Part shown: positions 1-13,525 of the stretch, in pieces
How the letters are laid out: each line of letters starts with the position of its first letter
Numbering within the stretch: position 1 is the stretch's first letter
From: Alitta virens
Lineage: Eukaryota > Annelida > Polychaeta > Phyllodocida > Nereididae
DNA: 64,000 nt
Assembly (NCBI GenBank): GCA_932294295.1
Contig: OW028573.1
Coordinates: forward strand, 54,067,829-54,131,828
Reading direction: 5' to 3'
Notes under the pieces: model-generated
What the model was told of the DNA's origin: nothing
The model's input: only the letters and a program-made list of their open reading frames with translations
Databases searched by the model: none
Program-made: the position numbers and the translations under genes

Positions 1-2
1 TG

Positions 3-176
3 AAATTTGCGGACGATACAACTGTTTTTGCATAAGGAAATAATTCAAAGTTCTTATACCAAAAATTTAATGCTGACTTGAACAATCTAAGTGACTGGTT
101 TGATAACATTTCTCTGACACATAATGTTGATAAATTAAAATATATCGTATTTAAGCCAACAAGAAAAGAAATTTAG
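3..176 (+). mobile_element. Non-LTR retrotransposon reverse-transcriptase fragment
   Basis: Read from base 3, this stretch gives a short RT segment with the catalytic-box motif FADDTTVF. It is followed by LNNLSDWFDNISLTHNVDK and a terminal FKPTRKE, the usual order downstream of the active-site box in LINE reverse transcriptases of the Jockey/CR1 type. A TAA stop falls soon after the active-site box, so the piece is dead. It enters from the left edge, so the rest of the element may lie outside the window. Confidence 0.75.
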
Positions 177-1844
177 ATATAATGTGTCCTCACTTGAGAC
201 ATGAATGAGTCAGGCTTTAGCCCCTGATAGTGACACCTGGTTCTCATTGTGCTTAAAGGTCTATAGTATTAATATCAATCCATGGAACTAATTTCAGAAG
301 TGTAGTCAAGCTGAAAGTATTAGTCTCATTAAAAAACCTGAGTCTTTGCCCTGCTTTGAACATTATTATATGTCACAGGGTATTTTTTTGTTTCAGATAA
401 GTGTAAGTTTTTAAGTTAATTGCTGATGGTGTTGTTATTTTGTATTATGGTGTTAATGGTTAAAAAAATTAGACAAAAAACTACTTATTCCTTATTTTGT
501 TTATTTCTTTTTTGTTTTGCATGTTATAATGTTTGAAATAAGGTGAAGGACATTCAATGCTGGAACAAGGCATCCTTAAACAATAGGATATATACTTAAC
601 TTGAAGTAGTTGTAGGTATGCTGAAGTAGTTGTGGATATGCATGGCTCTTTAAACTTTCAAGTATTATTAAAATATGTGTTATCTGATAATTTTTTGTTA
701 AGAAATTCTAACGCTAACACCACAGGCGTTTGCCATCATGACAGCACTTAGCAAGTTAGTATACAATAAGTCTTTGTCAAGAACTGTTTTTACTCCCTCT
801 GCGCAACTGCCTTCAAGAAGGGGGCCAAGTTCAGTTGAAAACATTGTGTAACACTTCAAAATTATACACAAAAATAATTTTCCTTGGATTCTAAGTGATA
901 ACTTATTTATGGATATTTACCACTTATTTTCGGGGAATTATTTGCCCGTTTGCTGGGAATCTGCAATTTCACTGTTAGACATTCAATGCCATATGCCAAC
1001 CTATAGGCTATTTGGCAAATTTGTTTGTATTTAAGTCTTACTGGTAAACTAGCAAACTAATTGCCATCTAGCTCAGGGAATTTGTATTCAGCTACATTCT
1101 GATTGGCTGTTCCAAATGACATAGCTGCCTCTTGAGATAAGAAGCCAGTTAAGGCAGTCAGGAGCCTTGGTATTAGTTAAAGTATATATGTTGGCAAATG
1201 CCTGTGCGAGCACCCATACATTGTACTAGATATGGCTGTTTTCTCAATTATCATTTTGTCGGTTTTTACACCAACGAAAAAATCCATGTATTGATATTCA
1301 TCTTGAATAATGTATTGGAAGGTCTATCTTCTGCGGGTTGCTGTTGTCGTGAGCTACATTCACACAGTATTTGTGTAGGGCCCAAAACTTGTAATTAGAT
1401 GTTATTTATGCAGTTTGGTTAGAAAAACAAAGTTGCCAAGTCAGACACCTAAGTAAACGAGCTTATCAATTATAGTGAATGTTTAGTACCAGATAGTGAT
1501 GCACAATAGACACACGTTTTGATTTTTCATTGTCTGTGTTGATGAAACCTCTACAGATTTTGAGGGGTGGGGTTGGGATGAGTTTAGATGTTGTGTATGG
1601 ACACAGGGTAACTTGGGGATGTCAGACCTGTTTATAAGTGTTTATAATGAGCAACAGTGGTCTCATTATAACTGGACTTAAGGTATAATCATGCTTGTAT
1701 AGGCATGTATGACTGTACTGTGCCTTCTTGATGTTCTTGCACATAGTATACATATGTATAATAATCTTAGTATAAATGTTGTCATATTTAGTTGGGGAAA
1801 TTTGGTAAGCAGATTCACTAACAAATTTTCAGAGATGATTCTTC
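177..1844. other. No gene recognised (AT-rich upstream flank)
   Basis: This AT-rich stretch shows no convincing exon, RNA gene or transposon protein. It should contain, or lie within an intron near, the missing 5' exon(s) and promoter of the DUF389 gene that starts to be readable at 2164, but I could not identify them. A 66-residue open frame at 1198-1398 has no recognisable motif and I treat it as chance. Confidence 0.4.
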
Positions 1845-2160
1845 ATGGCATTCGTAATCGAAGCTATAAACAAAGTCAATATTCGTTGGTCAACATGTAA
1901 CTTGCTCCTGAAGTTGTCTCATGAAATACGTTCTTTTGTTATATTTGTGACATGGCTATTGAATTTGTCATCGATGGTAACATCAAGATATTTATATTCT
2001 TTGACAACTTCTACTTGTTTATTTCCTATATAGAGAGGTTCATGGTTTGGATTTTTACTGTAGTCGACAATCTTTTTTTTTTTTTTTTTCACATTTAGGA
2101 CAAGGTAATTATCTTTGCACCATGTAGTAAAGTTTCTGAATATGTCTTTCTGTTGACTTT
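1845..2160 (-). mobile_element. Non-LTR retrotransposon RT fragment, minus strand
   Basis: Reverse-strand translation gives an RT C-terminal segment. FRNFTTWCKDNYLVLNV is followed by a lysine run (oligo-A in the DNA), VDYSKNPNHEPLYIGNKQ, then VKEYKYLDVTIDDKFNSH. The YKYLGVTID-type box is typical of CR1/L2/Jockey-like LINEs. An in-frame stop after KERIS shows it is a relic. It ends only a few bases before the first readable exon of the DUF389 gene on the other strand. Confidence 0.75.
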
Positions 2161-2163
2161 TAG

Positions 2164-5100
2164 GGATCCAGAAGAAATTTCTTCAAGAAGCGAATTTTAC
2201 AAATCTGTGAAGGCCCGATTAACTGTGGCTCAGGTGAGTAAACAAGGGTGTGCAAAGGTTTTATTTTATCTTTAACTTTCTTATGTTAATGGATATTAAC
2301 TTTTTCCTTAAATTACAAATCTTTCTTATTGCCGAACATTAATGCAATGGTGTTTATCCGGTCCCAACCACTTAGCTAACTGGTATATGCTCCAGCGCAC
2401 TATCACAAAGTGCTTTAATACTGTCATGCTTGCAAATCTATAATTTACATGCACTATGGGTTATTGTCGGGGTGGGTGTATTAGAATCATAGCTAATATT
2501 TATTAAGAATCAGCAATATATCTGCGTGAAAATAAGTGGAGTGTAAGACCCTTATCATCAATTGTTAATAAGTGTATAAAATGTAGTAGAATAATCTCAA
2601 GTTTAATTAAAGATTAAATCAGGTTTTCAGCCAATTGGCAAGCAAGCAGTCTGTCAGGCAAGCAATCATTCAGTAGCTGGTCAGTTAGGTACAGAAGTAT
2701 GTCAGTCAATCTGTTGGTCAGTCAGTCATATGGGACATATATCAATTTGGCATTTAGTATATCACTTTGTGCATTTAGTCAGCGAAGCTAAACAGTGAAA
2801 TCTAATTTTCCTGTTCTCTGTATGTGTTCGGCAGCAGCTGAATCTCCCTCTCCAACACTCAAAAGTGTATTGCTTGTTCCATTCTTAAACTAAATAAGTA
2901 AACAAGGTGAATTTTTCTTTCTTGCAAACATTTTTGACAGCTCTGTTATAACTGGACAAATGCAACTGGCAACATAAACAGTTGTCACATTTGATTGATG
3001 CCTGCCTGAGGATTGTACTCTATGTGCTAATTGTAAAAATGTTTTAATTTCTAATCTGGCCTCAATCAGATTTTGGTGATGAAGAATTGTATTCCTAGTG
3101 GAAATTTTACTTACTGAAACCTGAAAAAGATAAAATAAAAAAATTACTTATCAGAAGAAAAATTAACTGGAGTGCACTATCACAAAGATATAAGGGACTA
3201 CTTTTTTCTGATCACTGCTTTGGACAAAAGTGTCAGAGAGTGATAAAAAAAATTCAAATCACCAGTTTGCAGTGAACCGTTTCACAACTAACTTAAGCTG
3301 GAGCATATCACCACTAGCAAAGTGATTAACACTGGCTAACCACCAATGTAAATATCTATCTGCTGAATATCTGTCATATTACTATTTTTATGCTTTTGAT
3401 TTAGTCTGAATATCATCTTCTAGTGTAGTAATATTAGCATCCATAGTTCTAGTTTGGTTAATTTATGTTAGTTCATATTTCTACAGCAGTCTATTGGGTT
3501 TGCAGGTTGTAGCTGGTGTGTCGGATAATGCAAAATTAACATTTGATCATCTTATGCTCATCATTTTGGCAAGGTCAGATTTAGTTGATTTGTTTAACAC
3601 CAAACTTTAAGTCTTGTGATTGAATCTTTCTGAAGAGCTGTAGGTTTTTACTTTGTATCGTAATCTTGTTTCATTGTTGCTCTTTATCCCAGTTGTATTG
3701 CGGCCTTGGGTTTATCAGAAAACAGCTCCGTGATTTTGGTAGCTAGTATGCTCATATCACCGCTGATGGTAAGTGCTGGAATTTTTATTTGTATTATTTG
3801 TTTGAACATATGTTTCACAACTGCATTTAGTAACATTACCCTTCTGTATGTGTGTAATGTGTATATATGGCTTCAGATTGTTGTTCTCGAATTCTAATAA
3901 GTTCACTGTATTCTCGGTTGCATTAACTTGGCAAGCAGTGCTGAATGACTGAGTATAGTTTGTCAGTAGTCAATGTATGGACACATAAATTATTAAATCA
4001 CATTTTATTGCAATAAATTGACTGTGAACTTTACTACGTGATATTATGCAGATGGACATGTAGATGTTGCCATTGCTAGCATATTCAAGTTTTAGCGTAG
4101 CATGACCCATTGATAATGTGTAAATTATATTTATATGAAAAAATGTTCTTATCTTCAAGAATCTTACTTGTAAGCATGGAAGCTTTCAACTGTCTCTCAC
4201 TGAATATATTCATATGGTCATTTCTCATATAGTGAATGCATGGCAGCCTTGTGTCCTTTAAAAAAAAAGTTCTCAATGGTTGTGAAATCATAACTCAGGA
4301 ACACCTGATAGATATGATCACTTAAGTCTCTTTTGCACCTTTCCTAGTACAATGTTTTAACACATGCGGCACCCAAAGTTCTTTGCACTGCTGAGTTGTC
4401 TTTGGAAGCAGGATAGTTGGTGATATATGATATTACACCCCCAGTTATGTTATTGCACAGTTCGTAATGTGGTTTACTATACCAATATTAAAAAATATAT
4501 TGTATTCGTGATTTTTGGCCATATTTTTTCATTGAAAGCATGGAGCACTACACAATTGATGTAAAAGTTAAAAACTAAATTAATGCCCATTTTCTAAGGC
4601 ATGATGCTGCTTCTCAATAACAAATAACTTACTGTTTTAGACTTTTTCAACACCTAAATTGTGACGTCACAATGGCCATTGTTTTGATGACGTCATATAG
4701 CAGTCAAAATTGGGGTTAGGGATGAAGAAATGAATCATTGCAGTGAGGGGCTGGGGAATGTTTTCTTGCATAGCTAATACGACAAATAAGTATACAATAT
4801 TTTGGAATATTAGTATAGGTTGTAAATTTTTTGTGTTCCTGATTATTTAGGGACCAATTCTGGGTTTTACCTTTGGCATTGTGGTGGAGAACAGGCAACT
4901 ATGGAAGATGAGCCTTCGTAATTCTGGCATTGGACTGGCTATGTGTATTTTAATGGGTAATTCACTTGTAATACTTGAACACTTGTGCTGTTGTCGAAGT
5001 GGAGGCTGGTTTTCTCAAAACAGATATTCGTACACTGTTCGTCTGATGTCAATTGAATGTCAATTTAATCAAAACAAACAACAAACTCAGTACTGACACA

Positions 5101-8100
5101 ACATATTGTTATCTTGAAGTTAAGACAGTTTCCTGTGATTTGATGTCTTTGTACTATAGATTATAGAATAAACAATTCAGAACATCTTAGCAACTCAAAT
5201 GTTTATGATTTACAGGTTTTTTTATTGGCTTGATGATTGGCGCCGTCCATTTGCGTTCTGACTTAGGAGATGACATGGCATATCCAACTATAGAAATGAC
5301 CAGCAGGTAATTATAATTAATCCCTATGATGCCAGTCAATCAGATATTCTATGGATAGATTATTATATGCTGTTGCTCCAAAATTCGCGGAAAGTGATAT
5401 CCTGTCGTCATTATGACTTTAATTAGTTATTGGGGAACTTGCGTGTGGTCAGGAAGGGACCAGCTGTAATTGGAATGGGGACATACTAGGTTACACCTCT
5501 GGTTTATCAAAGTTTACACAGTTCTGTTACTGGAATTTGGGCATGCTTCCTTGTATTTATAATTCATCCTTGACTGTTTTACACTGAACAATTTTGTGCA
5601 ATTCAACAGGATGTTGTGGAGAGAAACATGTTTGTTAGTGGATAATGCCACAACAGCTGTAGTGTACTGAGTGCTTGCAGGAGACTGTGCATCTGTAACA
5701 ATAAATCTTTATTCTAAATGTACAAAATAAAACAAATAAGCAATGATTAACAATTGACAATTGTTTCCAAATTATAATTAGCACAGATATTCAATAACAC
5801 ATGGCACCTATGCCTCTGTCTGGTATCTAGGTGATCCATAGAATCCCATAACTGATCTGAGCACCAGTTCTGAGTTAGTGTTCTGAGATGCTGCCTTTCC
5901 ATACATTAACCATGTTTTCGGTTATTTCATTGAAGGGAGGCTGGTAACAGAAATCTTTTAGTGTATAGACATACACTGTTTTTGGGCTCATAAGAGTGAC
6001 ACGGGTGTAACATTGAAATAAATGTCTGTTACTTTAATATATTTTTAATTTCTGACAATTCTTTTGTAGTGAAACGTAGATACCAGTACCTCCAATCATG
6101 TTATTATTTCTGGCCTCATATTATTATTTTTATCATAGATAGTTTGTCCCATATATTCCATCTTATTGACTTCCTAACATTTTTGTCCATTTATGAAAAC
6201 CTCCACATAGCTCTGATGGTTTCCTAGAATTACACTAATTTACTTTTTTTTTGCCATGGAATATTTTAACACTGATTTTTGGCATACGTTTCATACACTT
6301 AAATAGTTCTATTCAAACCATACTACGTAGGTGAGACTGATACAGCTAAATTAGGTCTACAGTTCAATTAACATTCCATTTACAATAATCATGATCATTT
6401 ATATTTAAGATTTATGCTACCTTACCTATTTCCATTCAACTACAAATGCTCTAAAAAAAGATTTTCAGTGTACCGTCAATATTAGATTTATTTCAATTAA
6501 ATACTGGGAAAAGCTCTACATATTCAAACCTAACATTTATTTTGCTTGCATCCAGAAGTAGAGCATTATTAGTAAATATGCAAGTAATAATAAACTTCAA
6601 TAGTGCTATACAAAATAACCTAAAGGGTTAAATTAGTCTTTTTCCTGCAATTATTTTTACCATGATTATGTGTCATGCACATCCTCAATGTACTTTTTGT
6701 TTCTGTTTGTGGAAAATTTTCTTGGATCATAATGTTTATTTGCTGAAAGCTATTTATAGAAAAAATAACATAAAATAAAAAATGAGGAAGTAAGGAATCG
6801 TATTGCTTTGCCCTTGGTGACCCTTCTATGGTGCCATAAAGTATACTCTAGGCTGAGTAATTTATGACTTGCATTTCGTTGAAGGGGTTTGTACCATGGT
6901 CTGTTGGTTGGCATCATGATAGCATTAGCATCTGGTGGGGGAGTGGCATTAGCAGTCTTGGGAGGAAATACGGCATCTCTGGTGGGAACTGCAATCTCTG
7001 CCTCGCTGCTGCCCCCTGCTGTAAATGCTGTGAGTTATTCATTTATCTCAAAATGAATTAATCAAAAATCAGGTGTTCCACCATAAGATGTTGTCCATAA
7101 TAATCAGGAAACTAGTCATTTGCATACATTGTTTACAGGTGTTTTTCTGAATAATCATCAAGAAATCGAACCAGACATATTTCAAAGATTAAAATACAGC
7201 TTATATTCGAAACGATAATTCTACTTTTTGCTCACCCATTACCGTAATTAGCTTTGTCCAAGAACTTATTTAGGTACTGTCAGGTCAACGTAGCTTAAAT
7301 TGTGAGTGTGTATTTGTATTGAACATTTCAGGGTATGTTGTGGGCTTTTGCCTTACTCATGGTTGGTCGTCAACCCAATCTTGAAGTTGTAAGATTGCTG
7401 GCTGGGAATGGAACCAATGCTACTGAGACGACATCTGTTAGTGTGGTATGTAGAAAATATTATATGATTTGGTTATTCTGAACTTCAGTATTATGTTTGC
7501 TACTTAGCTGTTTTTTATATAACTTGTTGCTTTAACCTTCTGTAATGCATTTTCTCGATTATTAGCCGGGTCTAAAACAGAGGCTGTTCAAATCTCAAAT
7601 AAACTCGGGTAAAGCTGAAAGTCCACTTCATGCACTTGACTTACCCTTTTGGGCGGTCTGTTACATGCTTTGCCAATGTAATGCCTCATAAGAATCTTAA
7701 AGGGTGACATCTAGCTGAGATTTGAGCACATAAACTTTACCCAGGTCTGCGTTAAACTAAAAATCCTCAGAGGATGAACACTGCCAAAATTTCAACGGTA
7801 AAGGCAATTTATGTTACATTAATTGTTGTGATGTTTTCAGTATGATCTTCCCCTCAGTAACTGCACGAAAATTCCTGGTAACAGCTATGTCTTCAACTAC
7901 AGTTGTCACATGTCACTTGAAGCATTCTACCTTGGGGGAATCAGCCTGTTGCTCACCATTCTCAACATAATTTGCATTTGTATTATGGGATTTGCTATTC
8001 TTAAGGTATGCAATAAACTGTAAGTTATGTTGTCATTTGGAAAATGAAAAATGATGTAGTGATAAATATCAATGATAACTCGCAAACTATTCTGCAGGAT

Positions 8101-10259
8101 GATTATTTTCAAGCTATAAGTTATCCATTGTTTGTTTTTACACTGTAAACGAATTAAGAGATCAGACAACATATTTCATGATGTTGTGCAGTCATGATTC
8201 ATTTGGTTTCAGTTTAAAGAAGTTGTACCCCATACGGCTGCTTCGGAAGGAACTGAAATATTCTGGAAGAAAGATATCAAGGTAATACTGTTTTCTTTGT
8301 TTGTTGTTGAATGTTATTTCCATAAATTAAATTATATTAACGTAACTTGTTTTCCTGCAGATTGCTAGGGATGCCTATAGAACGCTCAAGGGGAAGGACA
8401 GTTTTGATTTAGCCAAGTATGCTAAAAGTCTGGCTCAAGAAACCAAGGTAACATTCAGTTATTTGAAAGTTGGATTGATTTTTTTTGAAGATTTTTTGCA
8501 AGATTAATTACTTTTAAAATGTGTTAATTAGTTTATATATAAAAAAACATTGAAGCCGGAGGTGTAAGATACTTATTTCTTTCACAGATGAAAATATTAC
8601 CAGGTGCGTCGAAAACGTTTCATGGCTTTGATGGTGCTGAACTCTACAAAGACTTTCTTGAGGTTAGTGATTGGTGTGTTTAACCATTGCTCTTCTGCTG
8701 TTTAATTCTGTAAATTGTGTGGTATATACTTTGCATCTTTGACTGTGAAGTGTTCCAATATTGACTTTATTGTGCAACTTGGTTTGGAAAGAAGAAAGGC
8801 AACGGTGCAGTGCAGAACACCTAACTAGCTATCTAATATCTTATGTATGCTCAAGTTTTGGCATCTATAGTTCTTTATGACAGGTAAATCTAAACCGTGA
8901 GCCATAGGTGGTCCATAGAACTTGCCAGTTGGAAGTGTTGTTAGGGCAACTTCAATGACTACCATGTGTGAATAATGTTTTTCTGTCTCGCAGGAGGTGG
9001 AACACAGCCCGCAGTTTCAAGATGTGGTGCAGAGAGTGCCAAATGTTATGCGAACATCGGTAAGTGATTCTTTACTGGCCAAATCTTTCTGAATCTCCCA
9101 AAAAAATGTTATGCTCTTGTACAAAATACAAGGCACTGGATAACAGGATGATTTTTTTTATGATATCTATCTGCATATAGTGAATATAAGTTCTTTGGAA
9201 AACATTATTTTTGTGGGGTGTAATATGAGTGTATGTTCAAGAATTGTACTTTTCACTCAGTTGTTGAATCAAGTGTCACTTGAAGACTACTACTCGGAAT
9301 CATCACCTCTGAGACCAGTGAGCCTGTTCAGTGAAAGTACTCCGATGGTGTCGCCTGAGGTGCTGCCATCCGGTGGTGGACGAAACCGTCCTGTTCTTCA
9401 GCGAAGGACTATCGGAAGTACTGCTGCGTCGGTAGTAGTGAATGGGTGAGTGACTGAAATTGATGATGCATTATGAGAAATGAACTAAACTACAGAGTCT
9501 GACAGCTTGTGGGGATCTTCAAACACTTGAAATAGCATGAGCTGCGATAGTCCTTTGTCGCTACTGAAATCTTACTTTTGATTTATCTATGTATATCATA
9601 TATACAACGCAATTCACTGTTATTGCCACATGAAATTTAAAGCTGTTACACAATTACTTATAATTTGATATGGCTAATAGCAAAATGATTTGTTGTAGAG
9701 TAATGTAATTTCTAGTTTAGGACAGTAGTGATACATAGATATAGGCTAATTTCTAATCTGATAATCTTAATGACTAGCTTTGGTCCACGGTTGCACAATG
9801 AGTCAAGAAGGCTGTCGGTGGAGGATATCCGGTGGTTGTTTGAGGAACCAACTGTGGAGGGTTCATCATCGAATGTTGTAATGGAATATGCGGTACCAAG
9901 AAAACGGAACAGAAAAACTCCTTCTAAGAGTCAGGTATGTAGCATGTAACCCTTTTAGATCATCACACTAACACTTATTCTGACACTACTGAAAATGTTG
10001 AAAGCCTCTGAAAAGAAAAGAGGTCCAGATATTCCATAGTGGAGAAAGAGCCATGTGTGTATGTTGATTATTTGAATATGTTGGTATTTCTATTGGGAAC
10101 AGGAGGTACAGCTAGCTTTAAAAAGAAATTTTGATATTTTAAATTGTTATTTATTTTCAGTTTCATCGCATGCCATCTGCTCCTGCAAGGGTCAGAGTTA
10201 TACCTGCTCAAACAGGACAAAAAAATCGCTTCAAGGTGACTGTTATCAAGGAAGAGTAA
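2164..10259 (+). CDS. DUF389-family multipass membrane protein, 15 exons, 5' end missing
   Basis: Spliced exons: 2164-2233, 3506-3573, 3693-3768, 4851-4956, 5216-5306, 6885-7029, 7332-7445, 7841-8005, 8213-8281, 8361-8447, 8588-8662, 8994-9059, 9261-9445, 9778-9934, 10161-10259 (stop TAA). All introns are GT-AG and all phases agree, giving about 522 residues. The core matches DUF389 (TIGR00341-type) proteins: SENSSVILVASMLISPLMGP, GGGVALAVLGGNTASLVGTA and ISASLLPPAVNAGMLWAFAL, with about six membrane segments over residues 35-277. The loop coded by exons 7-8 has four N-glycosylation sequons (NGT, NAT, NCT, NYS) and several cysteines, so it probably faces outside. The C-terminal ~245 residues are hydrophilic and Ser/Arg-rich, probably cytosolic, and absent from short bacterial relatives. 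The biochemical function of DUF389 is unknown. The N-terminal exon(s) were not found. Confidence 0.9.
4660..4700. promoter_or_regulatory. Two CRE-like palindromes in an intron
   Basis: Within the intron before exon 4 of the DUF389 gene, GTGACGTCAC and ATGACGTCAT occur about 30 bp apart. Both contain the full TGACGTCA consensus bound by CREB/ATF bZIP factors. That they act as an enhancer or internal promoter is inference only. Confidence 0.35.
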
Positions 10260-11260
10260 TAGGAGATCAAAAGATGAAAATCACAAAGTTAGATTGTTTT
10301 TAGATAATGCATGAAAAAGATTTGATTGCTGTCCAAAGTACATAAGTCTAGAAAGCTCTATGAAACCAAAATTATCTTGAATGATATGCTCCTATTGTCC
10401 TGTTCAACTGTTTGCACTGGTGTGATTTCGGTAGTTCAGGGTCAGTCATTGAAATTTATATGTTGCAGGCTAATTTTATATGTTATGTATATTTACAGTC
10501 ACAAAGCAGGGAACAAGTTTATTCCTGGGTTTTAAATATTGCTTTAGTACAGTAGACAATTTTACAGATGGCACACATTTTTCTGTCACAGTTGATACTG
10601 ATATTTATCACTTTTATATAAATATATTCTACAGAAGATTTCTTGCAGGACTATGTCTATTTTAGATTTTATTACCCTTTTGTTAATTTCTAGATAGATG
10701 TGTATGTTAATAGTGTTCTTCTGGAGCCCGGAGTCACTGTGTGAAAACATAGTCTAGCTGTCTTCGTTTGAGTCTTTACTTCAAAGCAATATGTTACGTG
10801 TGCTTAGTGCAAAATTTCATGAGCAACGAACAAGAGAGAGTTATTTAAACATTTTATTCTATGTGCTTATGCTCAAGTTTGGTGGTGGCTCTGGGCACTG
10901 TATGTATATATTGGACCATATATATTATTGGTACTTTTTGATTTTATTGCATTTAGTGATATACTCAGATAAGAAAAATTTAAGTTTTCATTGATACCAT
11001 GCTCAGGTTTGATGAAAACATCTTGTTTTACTCTGCACCATTGTTGCCAACATTCACAAATGTTTCGTTCAGAATTTCAATCCAGAATTTTTGATTTCAC
11101 AATTCAAAATTCTTGAATAATCAGTATTACTGAAAATACTACTACTTTTATTCACTTCCTTAAATCTTAATTTATCTTCTCCCAAGGTTGGCAGCAATAC
11201 TTTGGTTATATAGATTTGAAAGTTTTACTGTACTTACAGATTATTTATTGTAGGAGTTCA
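10260..11260 (+). other. Probable 3' UTR and downstream flank of the DUF389 gene
   Basis: AT-rich sequence follows the TAA stop with no open frame of interest. I did not find a clear AATAAA signal close to the stop, so the polyadenylation site cannot be placed. Confidence 0.4.
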
Positions 11261-11282
11261 TATATATATATATATATATATA
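11261..11282. repeat. (TA)n microsatellite
   Basis: A run of about ten TA dinucleotides in AT-rich flank. Confidence 0.9.
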
Positions 11283-11816
11283 ATTATGGTTTAATATGAT
11301 GTGTTATTTTAATCTAATCTACAGTTAACTTAATTTAGTTTCCTTCTTTTGAGTTGTAGTGTTTATACGTGATTGTCTCTGTTTAGCAATTATCATTGGT
11401 TTCCATGCAACGCAGACTAACTGCCATAAATGGAGAACAAGGACTAGAACTTGGTTATTTATGCGGAAAAACTGTATATTTTCATAGTAGTATAATGGTG
11501 TGCTTATAGTACATGCTGTGTATTGTGTAATACTTATCTAGAAATCCGCAGATTTTTATTTGTTTTATGGGTTGGGGGTAGGGTGTGGCTGGTGCCCCAA
11601 AGTTGCCCAATCTAACCTAACTTTTTTTTGGTATTGTCTTTTGACCAAAAGAACATGCATGTGCAGTTTCATTGAAATTGATGCATTTCTACCTATAGCA
11701 CAACTCGCGTGAACATTTTCTGGGCACCAGCCACACCCTAGTTGGGAGAATATTCTTAATTGGGTATTCTTGATTGTTCCTTTGCATGAGTAGTGTGGAA
11801 ATGTGGTTCGTTTTCG

Positions 11817-12075
11817 ATATGCATCAAGGCTTTATTAAACGGAGTCCAAGCACCATATTTAATTATGATGGGGAAATTGCAGATGATAGGATTTTCAATA
11901 TGCATCAAGGCTTTATCAAACTTAGTCAATGCATGTTTATAATGTAGTGCATTTTCAATGCTTTATTAAACAGAGTGCATGTTTATAATGTAGTATTCAA
12001 TATACATCAAGGCTTTATTAAACAGTCAATGCACCTTACATAATTATGATTGGAAATTACAGATGATGATGGGTT
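11817..12075. repeat. Diverged short tandem repeats, about 60-100 bp
   Basis: The phrase ATGCATCAAGGCTTTATTAA or a close variant recurs at about 11820, 11900 and 12003, with a shortened copy near 11957. The copies are followed by shared phrases such as TTTATAATGTAGT and TAATTATGAT..GGAAAT..CAGATGATG. The copies are imperfect, so this is an old local duplication. No coding content. Confidence 0.6.
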
Positions 12076-12543
12076 TATTATATGAGTGACTTAGGTAGTT
12101 AGGTACAATACCATGTACTTATGATAAAATACATTTCTGTGATAAACATCTCTTTAAAATGAGAACTTAAAAACATTATTGATGTGAAATTGTAGCATCT
12201 GTATATAACTGTAAAATTGGAACATAACAGTGTACAATTGTTGCAGATAAGGAGTTAATGTTTGATAAAACTTTCTGAGTAGTCTAATGACTGCTTATGA
12301 ACGACTCAGGTTGGTTAGTGATATTAAAGGAAGTTTCTTGTGATAGAAATTTTGCTTTATGCCTTTATGGCTACATTGTAGGTGGATATTGACTTGATTG
12401 GATAAAGTACTGTTTATTGTTATACTTTGCAAAGAATGCCTGTCGAATGTATGTGTTGCTGACCTCTTTAGCAAGTAGTTCATTTAATGAAATGTGTTGT
12501 CTCTGTATGCTGTACAAACATAAAGTGTACATGCCAATATTGG

Positions 12544-13525
12544 AAAAGGTCTAGTTATACAAGGCCTGTAAATGTCATCAAATTGAAATACACCGTCATT
12601 GTGTCAATCACAATTGAAAACAAGGCGCAATGAAACTGTTTTCAATTAATGAAAGATATTATTCAGTTGTGTTAAAAGGTCTAGTTATACAAGGCCTGTA
12701 AATGTCATCAAATTGAAATACACCGTCATTGTGTCAATCACAATTGAAAACAAGGCGCAATGAAACTGTTTTCAATTAATGAAAGATATTATTCAGTTGT
12801 GTTAAAAGGTCTAGTTATACAAGGCCTGTAAATGTCATCAAATTGAAATACACCGTCATTGTGTCAATCACAATTGAAAACAAGGCGCAATGAAACTGTT
12901 TTCAATTAATGAAAGATATTATTCAGTTGTGTTAAAAGGTCTAGTTATACAAGGCCTGTAAATGTCATCAAATTGAAATACACCGTCATTGTGTCAATCA
13001 CAATTGAAAACCAGGCACAATGAAACTGTTTTCAATTAATGAAAGATATTATTCAGTTGTGTTAAAAGGTCTAGTTATACAAGGCCTGTAAATGTCATCA
13101 AATTGAAATACACCGTCATTGTGTCAATCACAATTGAAAACGAGGCGCAATGAAACTTTTCAATTAATGAAAGCTATTATTCAGTTGTGTTAAAAGGTCC
13201 AGATATGCAAGGCCTGTGAATGTCATCAAATTGAAATACATAGTCATTGTGTCAATCACATTTGCAAGCATAGTGCAATGTAACTTTTCCATTAATGAAA
13301 GATATTCAGTTGTGTAAAAAGGTCCAGATATACAAGGCCTGTGAATGTCATCAAATTGAAATACACTGTCATCATGTCGAGCGCATGGTAAATGGTTAAC
13401 TGATGCATTAATGTAATTGAAAACATGGTGCAATGAAACTTCTCAATTAATGAAAAATATTCAGTTGTGTAAAAAAAAGTCCTTGTTATACGAGGCCTGT
13501 GAATGTCATCAAATTTAAATAATTG
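12544..13525. repeat. 130-bp satellite array, about 7.5 copies
   Basis: Units start with AAAAGGTCTAGTTATACAAG at 12544, 12674, 12804, 12934 and 13064 (exact 130-bp spacing), then at about 13192, 13317 and 13478 with shorter, more diverged units. The first four to five copies are nearly identical. Divergence rises towards the right end, the usual picture of homogenisation in the array centre with decaying edges. Chance open frames on the minus strand inside the array are not genes. Confidence 0.95.

Noticed and set aside
2330..3355. Possible inverted repeat pair (TATGCTCCAGC near 2385 and its complement near 3303) suggesting a MITE inside a DUF389 intron
   Set aside because: The match is short and patchy by eye; an alignment would be needed and chance cannot be excluded.
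12544..13525. CRISPR-like array
   Set aside because: The 130-bp units abut without unique spacers and the genome is eukaryotic; it is a satellite.
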